A stretch of 64,000 bases of DNA. It comes from UBA1447 sp002329225 (GTDB taxonomy: Bacteria > Bacillota > Clostridia > Oscillospirales > Acutalibacteraceae). Position numbers and translations under genes: made by a program. Where the stretch lies: assembly GCA_050946835.1 (NCBI GenBank), contig JBMNVN010000001.1:434001-498000 (forward strand), read 5' to 3'. A model generated the notes under the pieces. The model was not told the DNA's origin and searched no databases. It saw only the letters and a program-made list of their open reading frames with translations. Positions 16,072 to 24,432 of the stretch are shown piece by piece (position 1 is the first letter of the stretch; each line of letters starts with the position of its first letter).

Positions 16072-17562
16072 TTATTTATGATACAAATTGTTGGTTTGGT
16101 ACTTCGGTTCTGAAGTAAAGTTTATACCGAGTTTTCTGTAAGTACTGCTGTCGGATTGAGCGGGAATCACCGTCGAGTGAGCTTCACAGCCACGCAACTG
16201 ACTCAGTGCGCTCAAACCCCGCATGGCAAAGGGATTCCCGGCAGCACTTATCGACAAGGCTATCAGCACTTCGTCCGAATGCAGTCTCGGGTTTTTGTTG
16301 CCGAGTATGCCGGTTTTTAATTGCTGAATAGGTTCAATAACAACAGGATCTATCAGGTGAATCGACTTGTCAATCCCCGCAAGCGCCTTTACTGCATTGA
16401 TAATAGCCGCCGCACTGGCGCCTAAAAGATCAGTGGTTTTACCCGTAATCATGCTCCCATCGGGGAGTTCAATTGCCACCGCCGGTTGGCCGCCCGTAAG
16501 TTCACTGCGCTCAATTGCTCTGCGGACAACGGGTCTGTCATCCGGGGTTACACCCGCCTGCTTCATCACCAACTCAATTTTATCTACCACATCATCGCTT
16601 AAACGGCCGTTGCGTCTGTCGCATAGAATAGAAAAATAACGCCTGACTATTTCATCTTTGGAAGCCCTTATTACAACTTCATCATCCGTTATGCAAAAGC
16701 CCGCCATATTGACACCCATATCAGTGGGGGATTTGTAAGGGCTTTCACCCTCAATCCCCTCAAAAATTGCATTTAAAACGGGGAAAGCCTCAACATCACG
16801 GTTATAGTTTACCGTTGTTTCACCGTAAGCTTCCAGATGATAGGGGTCAATCATATTTACATCGTTTAAATCCGCCGTAGCCGCCTCATACGCCAGATTA
16901 ACGGGATGTTTTAACGGCAGATTCCAAATCGGAAAAGTTTCAAACTTTGCGTAGCCTGCACGCACTCCCCGCTTTTGCTCATGATATAACTGGGATAGGC
17001 AGGCGGCAAGCTTTCCGCTGCCCGGACCCGGGGCAGTTACCACAACCAGGGGGCGTGTAGTTTCAATATAGTCGTTCTTGCCGTAACCGTTGTCGCTGAC
17101 TACATTAGCCACATTCATAGGATAGCCGTCAATATGATAATGTAAAAAAACTCTGACGCCGAGTTGTTCGAGTTTGTTTTTAAAGTGTTCCACCACGGGC
17201 TGATCGTTATATTGGGCTATGACCACACTCCCGACATAAAGGCCGAAGTCCGTAAATGCGTCAATCATGCGCAGCACGTCGCTGTCATAACTTATGCCGA
17301 GGTCACCTCGGATTTTATTTTTTTCTATATCTGCGGAACTGATTACAATTACGATTTCAACCCGCTCCGCAATGTTCAGGAGCATCTGTAATTTACTGTC
17401 CGGCTTAAAGCCCGGCAGCACCCGTGAGGCATGATAATCATCAAAAAGTTTGCCGCCGAACTCAAGGTAAAGCTTACCTCCGAAGTCGTTGATTCTCTGC
17501 TCAATCTGTTCTGACTGCTTTTTGATATAGGCGGCATTGTCGAATCCGATTTTTTTAATCAT
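16072..17562 (-). CDS. DUF1846 family protein (UPF0371)
   Basis: A 496-residue cytoplasmic protein of the length usual for DUF1846. Signatures include GKLYLEFGGKLFDDYHASRV near residue 30, VIAQYNDQ near 115, VTAPGPGSGKLAACLSQLYH near 180 (a P-loop-like glycine-rich turn) and KSPTDMGVNMAGF near 275. The crystal structure of one member is known but its reaction is not; the family is conserved in Firmicutes and Bifidobacteria. It is the first gene of a seven-gene operon driven by the promoter at 17668-17696. Confidence 0.92.
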   Translation of the reverse strand: MIKKIGFDNAAYIKKQSEQIEQRINDFGGKLYLEFGGKLFDDYHASRVLPGFKPDSKLQMLLNIAERVEIVIVISSADIEKNKIRGDLGISYDSDVLRMIDAFTDFGLYVGSVVIAQYNDQPVVEHFKNKLEQLGVRVFLHYHIDGYPMNVANVVSDNGYGKNDYIETTRPLVVVTAPGPGSGKLAACLSQLYHEQKRGVRAGYAKFETFPIWNLPLKHPVNLAYEAATADLNDVNMIDPYHLEAYGETTVNYNRDVEAFPVLNAIFEGIEGESPYKSPTDMGVNMAGFCITDDEVVIRASKDEIVRRYFSILCDRRNGRLSDDVVDKIELVMKQAGVTPDDRPVVRRAIERSELTGGQPAVAIELPDGSMITGKTTDLLGASAAAIINAVKALAGIDKSIHLIDPVVIEPIQQLKTGILGNKNPRLHSDEVLIALSISAAGNPFAMRGLSALSQLRGCEAHSTVIPAQSDSSTYRKLGINFTSEPKYQTNNLYHK

Positions 17563-17667
17563 CTTAATCTCCCTTTCACCGGCTCCGTGCAGCTGATAAC
17601 ACCTTGCCGGTCCGTTTTGTGTCAGAACAGAGAATTTTCAAATATCTCATTTTTATAATCCCGATTA

Positions 17668-17696
17668 ATTATATTGTTTGAGCAATTAACTGTCAA
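17668..17696 (-). promoter_or_regulatory. Perfect sigma-A promoter upstream of DUF1846
   Basis: On the minus strand TTGACA (17691-17696), 17-bp spacer, TATAAT (17668-17673): a full consensus match. It leaves a leader of about 100 bases before ATG 17562. Confidence 0.85.
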
Positions 17697-18025
17697 TGGC
17701 AGGAAAGGCAAAATAACCGATTGCCAACTTATATTTGTAAAAAAATCATCCGCAATTATTATGCCGAGTTCTTTAGTTATGGCCAAACGATAAAACAGAT
17801 CGGAGCGCAAGGTATATATCGGGCGGTACTTAAAGCCATTACGGTGGGGACATTTTTAATGCCACTATGTCTTTTTACGAATCGGCTTTTAGAACTTTAC
17901 TAAACCGCAAATCAAAAAAAACGTTCTTGACATTTTAAAATAGTGAATTACGATTTAGTAAATCGTAATTCACTTAATTTCCAAGAAGCTGTGCTGACCG
18001 GCAGAGATAGGAAATGTTAAACTGA
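17697..18025. other. Gene-poor AT-rich stretch with degraded reading frames
   Basis: No complete gene is seen here. Two short plus-strand frames look like remnants: one at 17721-17903, and a second ending with the peptide MSFYESAFRTLLNRKS near 17930. Neither has a ribosome-binding site or a full domain, and the second runs into the TTGACATTTTAAAATA sequence just before the palindrome at 17942-17974. The stretch may be the scar of a lost mobile or accessory gene. Confidence 0.4.
17942..17974. repeat. Perfect inverted repeat, 15-bp arms with 3-base loop
   Basis: AGTGAATTACGATTT at 17942-17956 is followed by AGT and the exact reverse complement at 17960-17974. The arms are AT-rich and no T-tract follows on either strand, so it is a poor terminator. 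It could be an operator or the end of a small mobile element. Confidence 0.75.
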
Positions 18026-19318
18026 TTAACTATGAGGATATGTTGAAGGATTAGAAGAATCCAATTCCACAGGCATCCCGCCGCTGAGCCGTGACTGCTC
18101 GGCGGCCATTATTATTCTGTGGCTCGGGATTGTAGAGTTGATAAAGGTGATATCGTCAAGGTTTTCAGGTTCGCCGCCGACAAGGTCAATAAAGCTTTTA
18201 ATAAACCTTATATCTCCCTCCACATGGCCGGAAAGTTTTATAATTTTTGTGCGGACTTTTTTGCCGCCTTTTCCGAAAATATTGACGGTGATTTTCGAGT
18301 CGGAATCTTGGCCTATTATTTCTCCCTTTGTGCAGGTTATATGAGTTTTTCTGAACATCTTATCGGTAAAAGCGCTCATACTGTGAACGGCGGTTTTACC
18401 CGATGCAAAACTCATGGTAACTATTTGATTATCCATAACATCGTTGTCGCAAAAGTAGACGCATTTTCCGTAATCTCCGTTTTTCAGCGCCTCATACTTT
18501 TCTTTTTTTGTGCTTATTATTTTATCGGTCAGCACACGCCCCATATATTTTATAAAAGTGGCTTTATAAAACGGATCCGTGATATAAAGCCGCTCCGCAT
18601 CGTAGGGACAATTGTTTTTAGCCTTGCAGCCGTCAAGGCATCTTTCAGTTGCACCCGGCGGTGCATTTTCTTTTTTAAAGTACTTCAGTGAGCCCGTGGA
18701 GGATACCTGTTTGCACTCCTCCTCCATAAACCACTGTATCAGGTCAATGTCGTGGCAGCATTTTGCCAACAGGGAAGGACTTGTAGCCGCTTCACTGTGC
18801 CAATTGCCGCGGACATAGCTGTGGGCAAAGTGAAAGTATGCAATACTCTCGCTGTGGTTGATGCTTACAATCTCACCCAATTCCCCGCTTCTCAAAATCT
18901 CTTTGATTTTTCTGTAATAACCGGAGTACCTGAGCACATGGCAGACAACTAAATGAACGCCTTCTTCTTTTGCTCTTCGGGCAAGTTCTTCACATTCGGC
19001 AATGTTTTTTGAGACGGGCTTTTCAAGCAAAATATTCTTATAACCCGCATCCATCGCCTTCATGGCGTGGCTGTAATGAGAGGCATCCTGCGTACATATG
19101 AACAGAGCATCGCCCCGCCTGCCCGCAGCAAAAAATTCATCTTCATCCAAAAAACACTTGTCGGGCGGCAGTTTAAATTTCTCCGCAACCTCTTTAAGCC
19201 TTGTAGAGTTGAAGTCGCAAACGGCTGAAATCTTTGCCTTTTTTCGGTGAAAATACTTCACAAAGGACATATATTCCAGCCCGCGGGAGCCTACTCCCAA
19301 AACCGCAATGCCAAGCAT
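18026..19318 (-). CDS. Gfo/Idh/MocA family oxidoreductase
   Basis: A 430-residue NAD(P)-dependent sugar oxidoreductase. The N-terminal Rossmann fold starts IAVLGVGSRGLEY (GxGxxG-like), and EKPVSKNIAECEEL near residue 97 is the family EKP motif with its catalytic lysine. The HDIDLIQWF region near 190 matches the DxxxH substrate site. A cysteine-rich insertion near residues 228-238 (CLDGCKAKNNC) is seen in some members. It likely oxidises or reduces a sugar or inositol derivative in the cytoplasm. It follows the GPH symporter and probably processes the imported sugar. Confidence 0.9.
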   Translation of the reverse strand: MLGIAVLGVGSRGLEYMSFVKYFHRKKAKISAVCDFNSTRLKEVAEKFKLPPDKCFLDEDEFFAAGRRGDALFICTQDASHYSHAMKAMDAGYKNILLEKPVSKNIAECEELARRAKEEGVHLVVCHVLRYSGYYRKIKEILRSGELGEIVSINHSESIAYFHFAHSYVRGNWHSEAATSPSLLAKCCHDIDLIQWFMEEECKQVSSTGSLKYFKKENAPPGATERCLDGCKAKNNCPYDAERLYITDPFYKATFIKYMGRVLTDKIISTKKEKYEALKNGDYGKCVYFCDNDVMDNQIVTMSFASGKTAVHSMSAFTDKMFRKTHITCTKGEIIGQDSDSKITVNIFGKGGKKVRTKIIKLSGHVEGDIRFIKSFIDLVGGEPENLDDITFINSTIPSHRIIMAAEQSRLSGGMPVELDSSNPSTYPHS

Positions 19319-19403
19319 TTTAACTCCTCCTCAATTTTCCCGAACATGAGGTTGTTCACTGCTCACCGAATTGTTTTCAGTGTTGCGGAAATGGCGGTTT
19401 GCC

Positions 19404-20960
19404 TTACGATGTTTCCGTATCGGATTCCGCCTTTTCTTCCTCATGGCGGCGCCGGTTTAATTCATCCAAAATTTCGGTATGCTCTTCATCGCTTAAGCAG
19501 TAGTTCCATGTCGGAATAACCGTAAGAATACTGCCTATAGCCGGCGGAATGGAAATCAAAAAGAACAGGAGCGTTATATAGACCGTATACTTAGGTTCAT
19601 CCCTGGGAATACCGCCTTCAGCCACAAAGCGGTTAAGCTCGTCAATTTTAGCATCGGAAAGTCCCACAAGAGAATAGGCTATACCGCTGAGCATAGTGGC
19701 AATGGCCAAGGTCAGCTTAGCGATAAAAGTCTGGCCGGAAAAGAATACGCCGTCAGGCCTTATTCCGTTATGGTATTCCTCATAATCCACCGCATCGGCT
19801 ATCATCAGGGACTGTAAAACTGTTGAAACACCGTTAGTAGCGCCGCCGATAACAAACAACATCAAAGTTGCCACAAGATAGGCCGGACGTACAAGTTGGT
19901 TCCTGCCGATAAGATACAGCACAAAGATTGTAACATTAGGAATTGCCGAGAGCAGATTAGCATAATTATATGCGTCCTTTTTTGATACATATTTCAGAAG
20001 CCTCGGCACCATACCCATGGCAACAAACTGTCCGAGGAACAAGCCTCCCGCCATACTGACCATATAAATCATGGCCTGAGCCGGGTCTTTACTGGCGTAA
20101 TAGTATGTGACAAGCGGCATGGCAGCCAACATTAAAAGCTGCTTGGGGCTGCCCATTATGCCGGAAAGAAGAATTTGTCTGAAAGGCTTGTTTTTCCACA
20201 TTAAGGTAAAGTTTTCTTTAAGCGTATAGCTTTTTTCGGAGGCGGGAATCCGCTCCCTGGCAAACAGCCCCGCCATTTGAAAGGCGATTCCGCCGACCAG
20301 GGCAAATATTGCCGCCGCTGCAATAAAGCCCAGGCGTTCCCCCGCCATTGCCGCAGTCACTTTCGGCGTATCCTCAAACCTTGAGGCAAACTTTTCGCCC
20401 AGAGCCAGGGCAAGGGGTTGAATTGAGACTATAACTACGCCGGCGCCAACTCCGCCGGCAATTCGGGCGTAAGACAAAAGCTTCGCCCTGTCTTGTTGAT
20501 CTTCCGTCATAAGGGCCGTTATGCTCCAAAGGGGTATATCCCCCACAGTGTAAGCCATACCCCACAAGATGTATGTAAAAGCGGCAAAAAATACTATCAG
20601 AGCATTTTTACCCTCAAAGTTACCCATAGACGGGTCAAAAAAGCCGAAGTTTGTAAAACAGGCGACGGTGATAATCATAATCGGAATCGGAACAAAAAGC
20701 AGATAAGGCCTGCATTTGCCCCATTTTGACCTGGTCTTGTCCACGATTGTCCCCATCATAGGGTCGTTAAAGGCATCCCAAACACGAGCGATTGCCATAA
20801 TTGTACTTACTATAAATGCGGGAATAAGTATGGTGAACTGCAAATAGTAAGCCAGACTTGCGCCGATAATGCTGTAAATTATATTCTGCCCCGCCATACC
20901 GACAAGATACATCGCTTTTTCGGTACCCGTATAGGTTTTAAGTTCGCTTGATTTTTTCAT
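19404..20960 (-). CDS. MFS transporter, glycoside-pentoside-hexuronide (GPH) type cation symporter
   Basis: A 518-residue permease with twelve predicted helices. MAIARVWDAFNDPMMGTIVDKTRSKWG appears in two shorter pieces near residues 60-85; the DAFNDP and DKTRSKWGKCRPY motifs are diagnostic for GPH symporters such as MelB and XynB. It imports a glycoside or hexuronide with sodium or protons. It is the first gene of a short operon with the Gfo/Idh oxidoreductase downstream. GGGGG precedes the ATG. Regulation by the inverted repeat around the -10 box is likely. Confidence 0.9.
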   Translation of the reverse strand: MKKSSELKTYTGTEKAMYLVGMAGQNIIYSIIGASLAYYLQFTILIPAFIVSTIMAIARVWDAFNDPMMGTIVDKTRSKWGKCRPYLLFVPIPIMIITVACFTNFGFFDPSMGNFEGKNALIVFFAAFTYILWGMAYTVGDIPLWSITALMTEDQQDRAKLLSYARIAGGVGAGVVIVSIQPLALALGEKFASRFEDTPKVTAAMAGERLGFIAAAAIFALVGGIAFQMAGLFARERIPASEKSYTLKENFTLMWKNKPFRQILLSGIMGSPKQLLMLAAMPLVTYYYASKDPAQAMIYMVSMAGGLFLGQFVAMGMVPRLLKYVSKKDAYNYANLLSAIPNVTIFVLYLIGRNQLVRPAYLVATLMLFVIGGATNGVSTVLQSLMIADAVDYEEYHNGIRPDGVFFSGQTFIAKLTLAIATMLSGIAYSLVGLSDAKIDELNRFVAEGGIPRDEPKYTVYITLLFFLISIPPAIGSILTVIPTWNYCLSDEEHTEILDELNRRRHEEEKAESDTETS

Positions 20961-20990
20961 AGCAACCCCCGAAAGAAATTATTATTAATT

Positions 20991-21029
20991 ACGGCTTGCT
21001 TTTGCGATTATACCACAGTGACAAGCCGT
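20991..21029. promoter_or_regulatory. Operator-like inverted repeat flanking the -10 box of the GPH transporter promoter
   Basis: ACGGCTTG at 20991-20998 and CAAGCCGT at 21022-21029 are perfect 8-bp inverted half-sites 31 bp apart centre to centre (about three helical turns). They bracket the TATAAT at 21007-21012. A dimeric or tetrameric repressor site is the simplest reading. Confidence 0.5.
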
Positions 21030-21035
21030 ACACAA
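21007..21035 (-). promoter_or_regulatory. Promoter of the GPH transporter operon
   Basis: On the minus strand TTGTGT (21030-21035), 17-bp spacer, TATAAT (21007-21012) with extended -10 TGG. The weak -35 box is offset by the extended -10. Confidence 0.65.
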
Positions 21036-21146
21036 ACGCCGACAAATGTGAAAACGGTTATTATTTTTTGTTGAGATTTGAGTTTTACGGGACGAAGCGG
21101 AAATCATGCCGCATTACCGTTTTTTCGAACATTTCTATTTATTCGG

Positions 21147-21174
21147 TTGTAATAATAGTTCATTATGATAAAAT
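21147..21174 (+). promoter_or_regulatory. Promoter of the PAP2 phosphatase gene
   Basis: TTGTAA (21147-21152), 16-bp spacer, TAAAAT (21169-21174), about 40 bases before ATG 21214. Confidence 0.5.
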
Positions 21175-21213
21175 AGGTTTTACCGTTTAACCGTATTGGG
21201 AAAGGAGCAAGTT

Positions 21214-21810
21214 ATGCAGGCTGTTTTAAACTTTGATTGGGCAGTGTTCCGTTTTGTACAGGAGCACCTATGGGGGCCGTTTTTGGACTTTTTGATGCCG
21301 CTGATAACCCGCTTAGGCGATGCGGGGGCTATATGGATTATTACTGCGATTGTTTTGCTGTTTTTTAAAAAATACCGCAAATACGGTTTCATGATGATTG
21401 CGGGTCTTTTGTTCTCCCTGATAATAACCGACAACATAATAAAGCCTGTTATACAAAGGCCCAGACCCTTTGATTTGGAACTGTGGAAAGATATCTTTGT
21501 ATATCCGGACTATGTTAAAAGACCGCACGGCTACTCCTTCCCCTCCGGGCACACATCATCTTCCCTGGCGGCAGCCACCGTTCTGATTTTTTCCAAGAAA
21601 AAGCCTGTTTACATTCCGGCTATGATTCTTGCTCTCCTTATCGCTTTTTCAAGGATTTATGTCCATGTGCACTACTGCACCGACGTGTTGGCGGGCTTGC
21701 TTGCGGGAATAATATACGCCCTGCTTGCCTTTTTACTGGTTGAAAAACTTATTCCCTTTATTGCCGCAAAAGTTAAAGGAAGGAAAAACAAGGGTAAGCA
21801 AACCGCTTAA
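21214..21810 (+). CDS. PAP2 family membrane phosphatase
   Basis: About 198 residues with five or six membrane helices. The three PAP2 motifs are intact: KPVIQRPRP (K-x6-RP), PSGHTSS (PSGH) and SRIYVHVHYCTD (SR-x5-H-x3-D). The enzyme removes phosphate from lipid phosphates on the outer face, for example undecaprenyl pyrophosphate or phosphatidic acid. ATG 21214 is selected over an upstream in-frame start at 21196 because AAAGGAG lies just before it. It stands alone, with a bidirectional terminator downstream. Confidence 0.92.
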   Translation: MQAVLNFDWAVFRFVQEHLWGPFLDFLMPLITRLGDAGAIWIITAIVLLFFKKYRKYGFMMIAGLLFSLIITDNIIKPVIQRPRPFDLELWKDIFVYPDYVKRPHGYSFPSGHTSSSLAAATVLIFSKKKPVYIPAMILALLIAFSRIYVHVHYCTDVLAGLLAGIIYALLAFLLVEKLIPFIAAKVKGRKNKGKQTA

Positions 21811-21833
21811 CGGCTCGAAATGAAAAACACTCA

Positions 21834-21861
21834 AAAACGCACGGCGGCCGCCGTGCGTTTT
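21834..21861. terminator. Bidirectional intrinsic terminator
   Basis: AAAACGCACGGC pairs perfectly with GCCGTGCGTTTT around a GGCC loop. A-tracts and T-tracts flank both sides, as expected between the convergent PAP2 gene and the gene ending at 21901. Confidence 0.85.
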
Positions 21862-21900
21862 CATGTCCGACTTAATTGTTTGTGTCGAATAAACGGTTTA

Positions 21901-22611
21901 TTATTTGTTGTTTCTTGATTTCCTGTTTTTAAAATAAAGGTAAAAAAACAAAACCGTACCGCCGATTGTTGTCCCCACCACACCGGCAATTAAATCCGTC
22001 ATGGTATCAAACAGCACATGTCTGCGGGGGTCCACTTCCGGGAAGAAAGCTATCATGCGTTCGGAGCTGAGGACCATCCAGTTCTGAGCATTTGAACCTT
22101 CAATCAAGGTGTCTGTGAAAAACTCGAAAATCTCCCAAGCCGTAGCAAAAAACAGGGATAAGCCGAAGCCGCTTACCGCTGAAATGACAGGCGTCATCGA
22201 CTCCCCGTCTTTGTCCAAAGTTTTTGTCAACATATAGCCGACCATAACGCCTAAAAAGCCGCCTATGACATGCATAACAAGGTCAAACCATTCGGTACTG
22301 CTGTAAAGTCCGCCGAATTGACCTAAAACCGAAGTAACCGAAAGCATAAAAAGGGCGGCGGTTTGAAGCCTGTAAGGCAGACGGGCAAGAAAGATTTTTT
22401 TAGGCAGAAGACGGGCGGCCGGCAATATGAATGAGGCCAAAAATTTTGCCCAAAACTGAAGCACCAAATCGTGGGCAAAGTCGCCCCGCCTTGCTTTTAA
22501 GAGGGCATAAAGCATTGCAATCCTGGCAATCCACCAAAAGGCGTATTCAAGCCGGGAGATTTCTTCACGGAAGATTTTAAACTCGTTTTTAACCTTTTCT
22601 TTAAACTTCAT
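21901..22611 (-). CDS. YjdF/DUF2238-like membrane protein, paralogue 1
   Basis: A 236-residue membrane protein with about six helices. It has WEIFEFFTDTLIEGSNAQNW near residue 155 and DPRRHVLFDTMTDLIAGVVG near 200. The WEIxEF..D...N...DTxxDL pattern resembles YjdF/DUF2238 proteins, whose function is unknown. The acidic residues clustered in helices could bind a cation. It is preceded, 67 bp upstream, by a clear paralogue with the same N-terminal NEYKIF/NEFKIF start. Codon use matches its neighbours. Confidence 0.8.
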   Translation of the reverse strand: MKFKEKVKNEFKIFREEISRLEYAFWWIARIAMLYALLKARRGDFAHDLVLQFWAKFLASFILPAARLLPKKIFLARLPYRLQTAALFMLSVTSVLGQFGGLYSSTEWFDLVMHVIGGFLGVMVGYMLTKTLDKDGESMTPVISAVSGFGLSLFFATAWEIFEFFTDTLIEGSNAQNWMVLSSERMIAFFPEVDPRRHVLFDTMTDLIAGVVGTTIGGTVLFFYLYFKNRKSRNNK

Positions 22612-22678
22612 CTTTTATACAAACTCCGAGATATTGTTCATCAAAAACTAAAAGCAATCTGATAAAACTCAAGACTTG

Positions 22679-23446
22679 TTAAGCGTTTTTTACCGATGTT
22701 TTATTATTTTCACTTTTTTTGCACGGGTAAGATTGATTTTTTGCGGCAAAATGTTTTTTTCTTTTTTTAATCAGCAAGTAAACATAGAGCAAAAAACCGC
22801 CGATAACGGAGCCGATAGTATCGGCAATCAGGTCAACCATAGTGTCCAGCAGAGGGTAACGTCTCGGGTCAATGTTCGGAAACAGAGCCTGCAGCTGATC
22901 CGAATGGACAAAAGACCAATTTTGAGTATTGCTGTCTAAAAAAAGAAAGTCACAGATAAACTCAAAAATCTCCCACCCTATTGCAAACAAAAAAGAGAGG
23001 CCGAAAGCGCAAATTGCCCCCACCATAGGTGAAATCTTTTTATCGCCCCTTTGCAGCGAAAGAGTCAGCCTGTAACATATGAATACAAAAACGAGACTGC
23101 TTACCACATGCATATATGTGTCATACCACTCGTATTTGTTCAGATAATCCATATACTGCCCCATGAAAGACATAAGGAAAAGCATAATCATAACCGAATT
23201 CTGAGTTCTGTAATGAATTCGGGAAAGGAAGATGCGTTTGGGGAGCAAATGCATCAGCGGTATAATAAAGCTCAAAACGATTTCAGACTTGAGTTGGAGA
23301 GCTATTACAGGGTTGCGGTCCTGCTTGCCGACAGTAACAAGCACATAGATTAAAAGACCCCGCATAAGCCACCAAAGGGCAAACTCCGCCCAGGTGGCTT
23401 CACTCCTGAAAATTTTATATTCATTAATCAGCTTGCGTTTGAGCAT
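22679..23446 (-). CDS. YjdF/DUF2238-like membrane protein, paralogue 2
   Basis: About 255 residues when started at ATG 23446 (MLKRKLINEY), which aligns with the start of the neighbouring paralogue; the open frame runs further upstream to 23521 but aligns with nothing there. It keeps WEIFEFICDFLFLDSNTQNW and DPRRYPLLDTMVDLIADTIG. The ribosome-binding site is weak (AAGAGAC). A -10/-35 promoter lies about 100 bases upstream with a small hairpin and a T7 tract in the leader. The tandem pair probably arose by duplication; function unknown. Confidence 0.8.
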   Translation of the reverse strand: MLKRKLINEYKIFRSEATWAEFALWWLMRGLLIYVLVTVGKQDRNPVIALQLKSEIVLSFIIPLMHLLPKRIFLSRIHYRTQNSVMIMLFLMSFMGQYMDYLNKYEWYDTYMHVVSSLVFVFICYRLTLSLQRGDKKISPMVGAICAFGLSFLFAIGWEIFEFICDFLFLDSNTQNWSFVHSDQLQALFPNIDPRRYPLLDTMVDLIADTIGSVIGGFLLYVYLLIKKRKKHFAAKNQSYPCKKSENNKTSVKNA

Positions 23447-23552
23447 GAAAGAAGTCTCTTTTCGGCAACGTTTTGAAAACTGTAAACCAAAGTGAACGGC
23501 TCTAAAAAAACACTCCGCCAAAAATGAAAACGGAGCATCCTTTTCGGAGTGT

Positions 23553-23581
23553 ATTATAAATCACAAGTGAGATATTGGCAA
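23553..23581 (-). promoter_or_regulatory. Promoter of the tandem paralogue operon
   Basis: On the minus strand TTGCCA (23576-23581), 17-bp spacer, TATAAT (23553-23558). The message would start near 23546. Its leader holds GCTCCG (23531-23536) able to pair with CGGAG (23513-23517) just before seven T residues, a possible attenuator. Confidence 0.7.
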
Positions 23582-23628
23582 GATAATTCGGACAATCACA
23601 GCGAACCCGTTTGTCCTCCCCCGCGTCA

Positions 23629-23657
23629 TTGACAAGCTGCAAGGGCAAAACTATAAT
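23629..23657 (+). promoter_or_regulatory. Perfect sigma-A promoter of the ABC exporter
   Basis: TTGACA (23629-23634), 17-bp spacer, TATAAT (23652-23657), a full consensus match about 62 bases before ATG 23719. Confidence 0.85.
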
Positions 23658-23718
23658 GAACGGGTAAGGTTCCGGATGACAAAATATTATTTCCAATAAT
23701 CGGTATAAGGTGAAGTAA

Positions 23719-24432
23719 ATGCTTAAAATTGACTCTTTCAGCAAAACATATAAAGGTGATAAAAAGGCTGTAAACAACTTGAGTTTACAGGTAAATGCCG
23801 GGGAAATTTTCGGTTTTATAGGGCCGAACGGCGCCGGAAAAACCACCACCATAAAAGCATTGGCGGGAGTATTGGATTTTGAGCAGGGCGAAATTTATAT
23901 AGACGGTTTTTCCATAAAAGAAAAGCCTTTGGAATGTAAAAAAACAATGGCCTATATTCCGGATAACCCCGACTTGTACGAATATCTTACAGGGGTTGCC
24001 TATCTTAATTTTATCGGAGATATTTTCCGGATTGACCGGGATGAGAGGGAAAAACTGATAATACATTTTGCCGACCGATTCGAGTTGACAAAAGATTTGG
24101 GCAACCTCATATCCTCCTATTCCCACGGAATGAAGCAAAAACTCGCCATAATTTCAGCCCTTATTCACAGTCCCAAACTTTTGGTTTTGGACGAACCCTT
24201 TGTGGGGTTGGACCCGAAGGCTTCTTTTGTTTTCAAGACGATCATGAGGGAAATCTGCGATACGGGGGGAGCGGTTTTCTTTTCCACCCATGTACTTGAC
24301 GTGGCGGAAAAGCTCTGCGACCGGGTGGCAATTATCCGCAACGGGGAGCTTATAGCCTGCGGAAATACCGCCGAAGTCAGAGGCGACCACAGCCTGGAAG
24401 AAATATTTTTGGAGCTTACGGAAAATGCGTGA
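23719..24432 (+). CDS. ABC transporter ATP-binding protein (ABC-2 exporter type)
   Basis: A 237-residue nucleotide-binding subunit. Walker A is GPNGAGKTTT near residue 36, the signature is SYSHGMKQKLA near 133 and Walker B is LLVLDEPF near 154, followed by the H-loop FFSTHVLD. The family (CcmA/YtrB-like) drives exporters for antibiotics, lipids or peptides, or membrane remodelling. It overlaps the permease gene by 8 bp, so the two form one transporter. Expression should be strong from the consensus promoter. Confidence 0.92.
   Translation: MLKIDSFSKTYKGDKKAVNNLSLQVNAGEIFGFIGPNGAGKTTTIKALAGVLDFEQGEIYIDGFSIKEKPLECKKTMAYIPDNPDLYEYLTGVAYLNFIGDIFRIDRDEREKLIIHFADRFELTKDLGNLISSYSHGMKQKLAIISALIHSPKLLVLDEPFVGLDPKASFVFKTIMREICDTGGAVFFSTHVLDVAEKLCDRVAIIRNGELIACGNTAEVRGDHSLEEIFLELTENA

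Noticed and set aside
17622..17903. Short open frames on both strands near the DUF1846 promoter
   Set aside because: The minus-strand frame lies across the perfect promoter and the plus-strand frame has no ribosome-binding site or known motif.
23511..23551. Full hairpin CACTCCG...CGGAGTG followed by T7 as a complete terminator
   Set aside because: Its 5' arm overlaps bases upstream of the predicted transcription start, so only the inner, weaker stem could form in this message.
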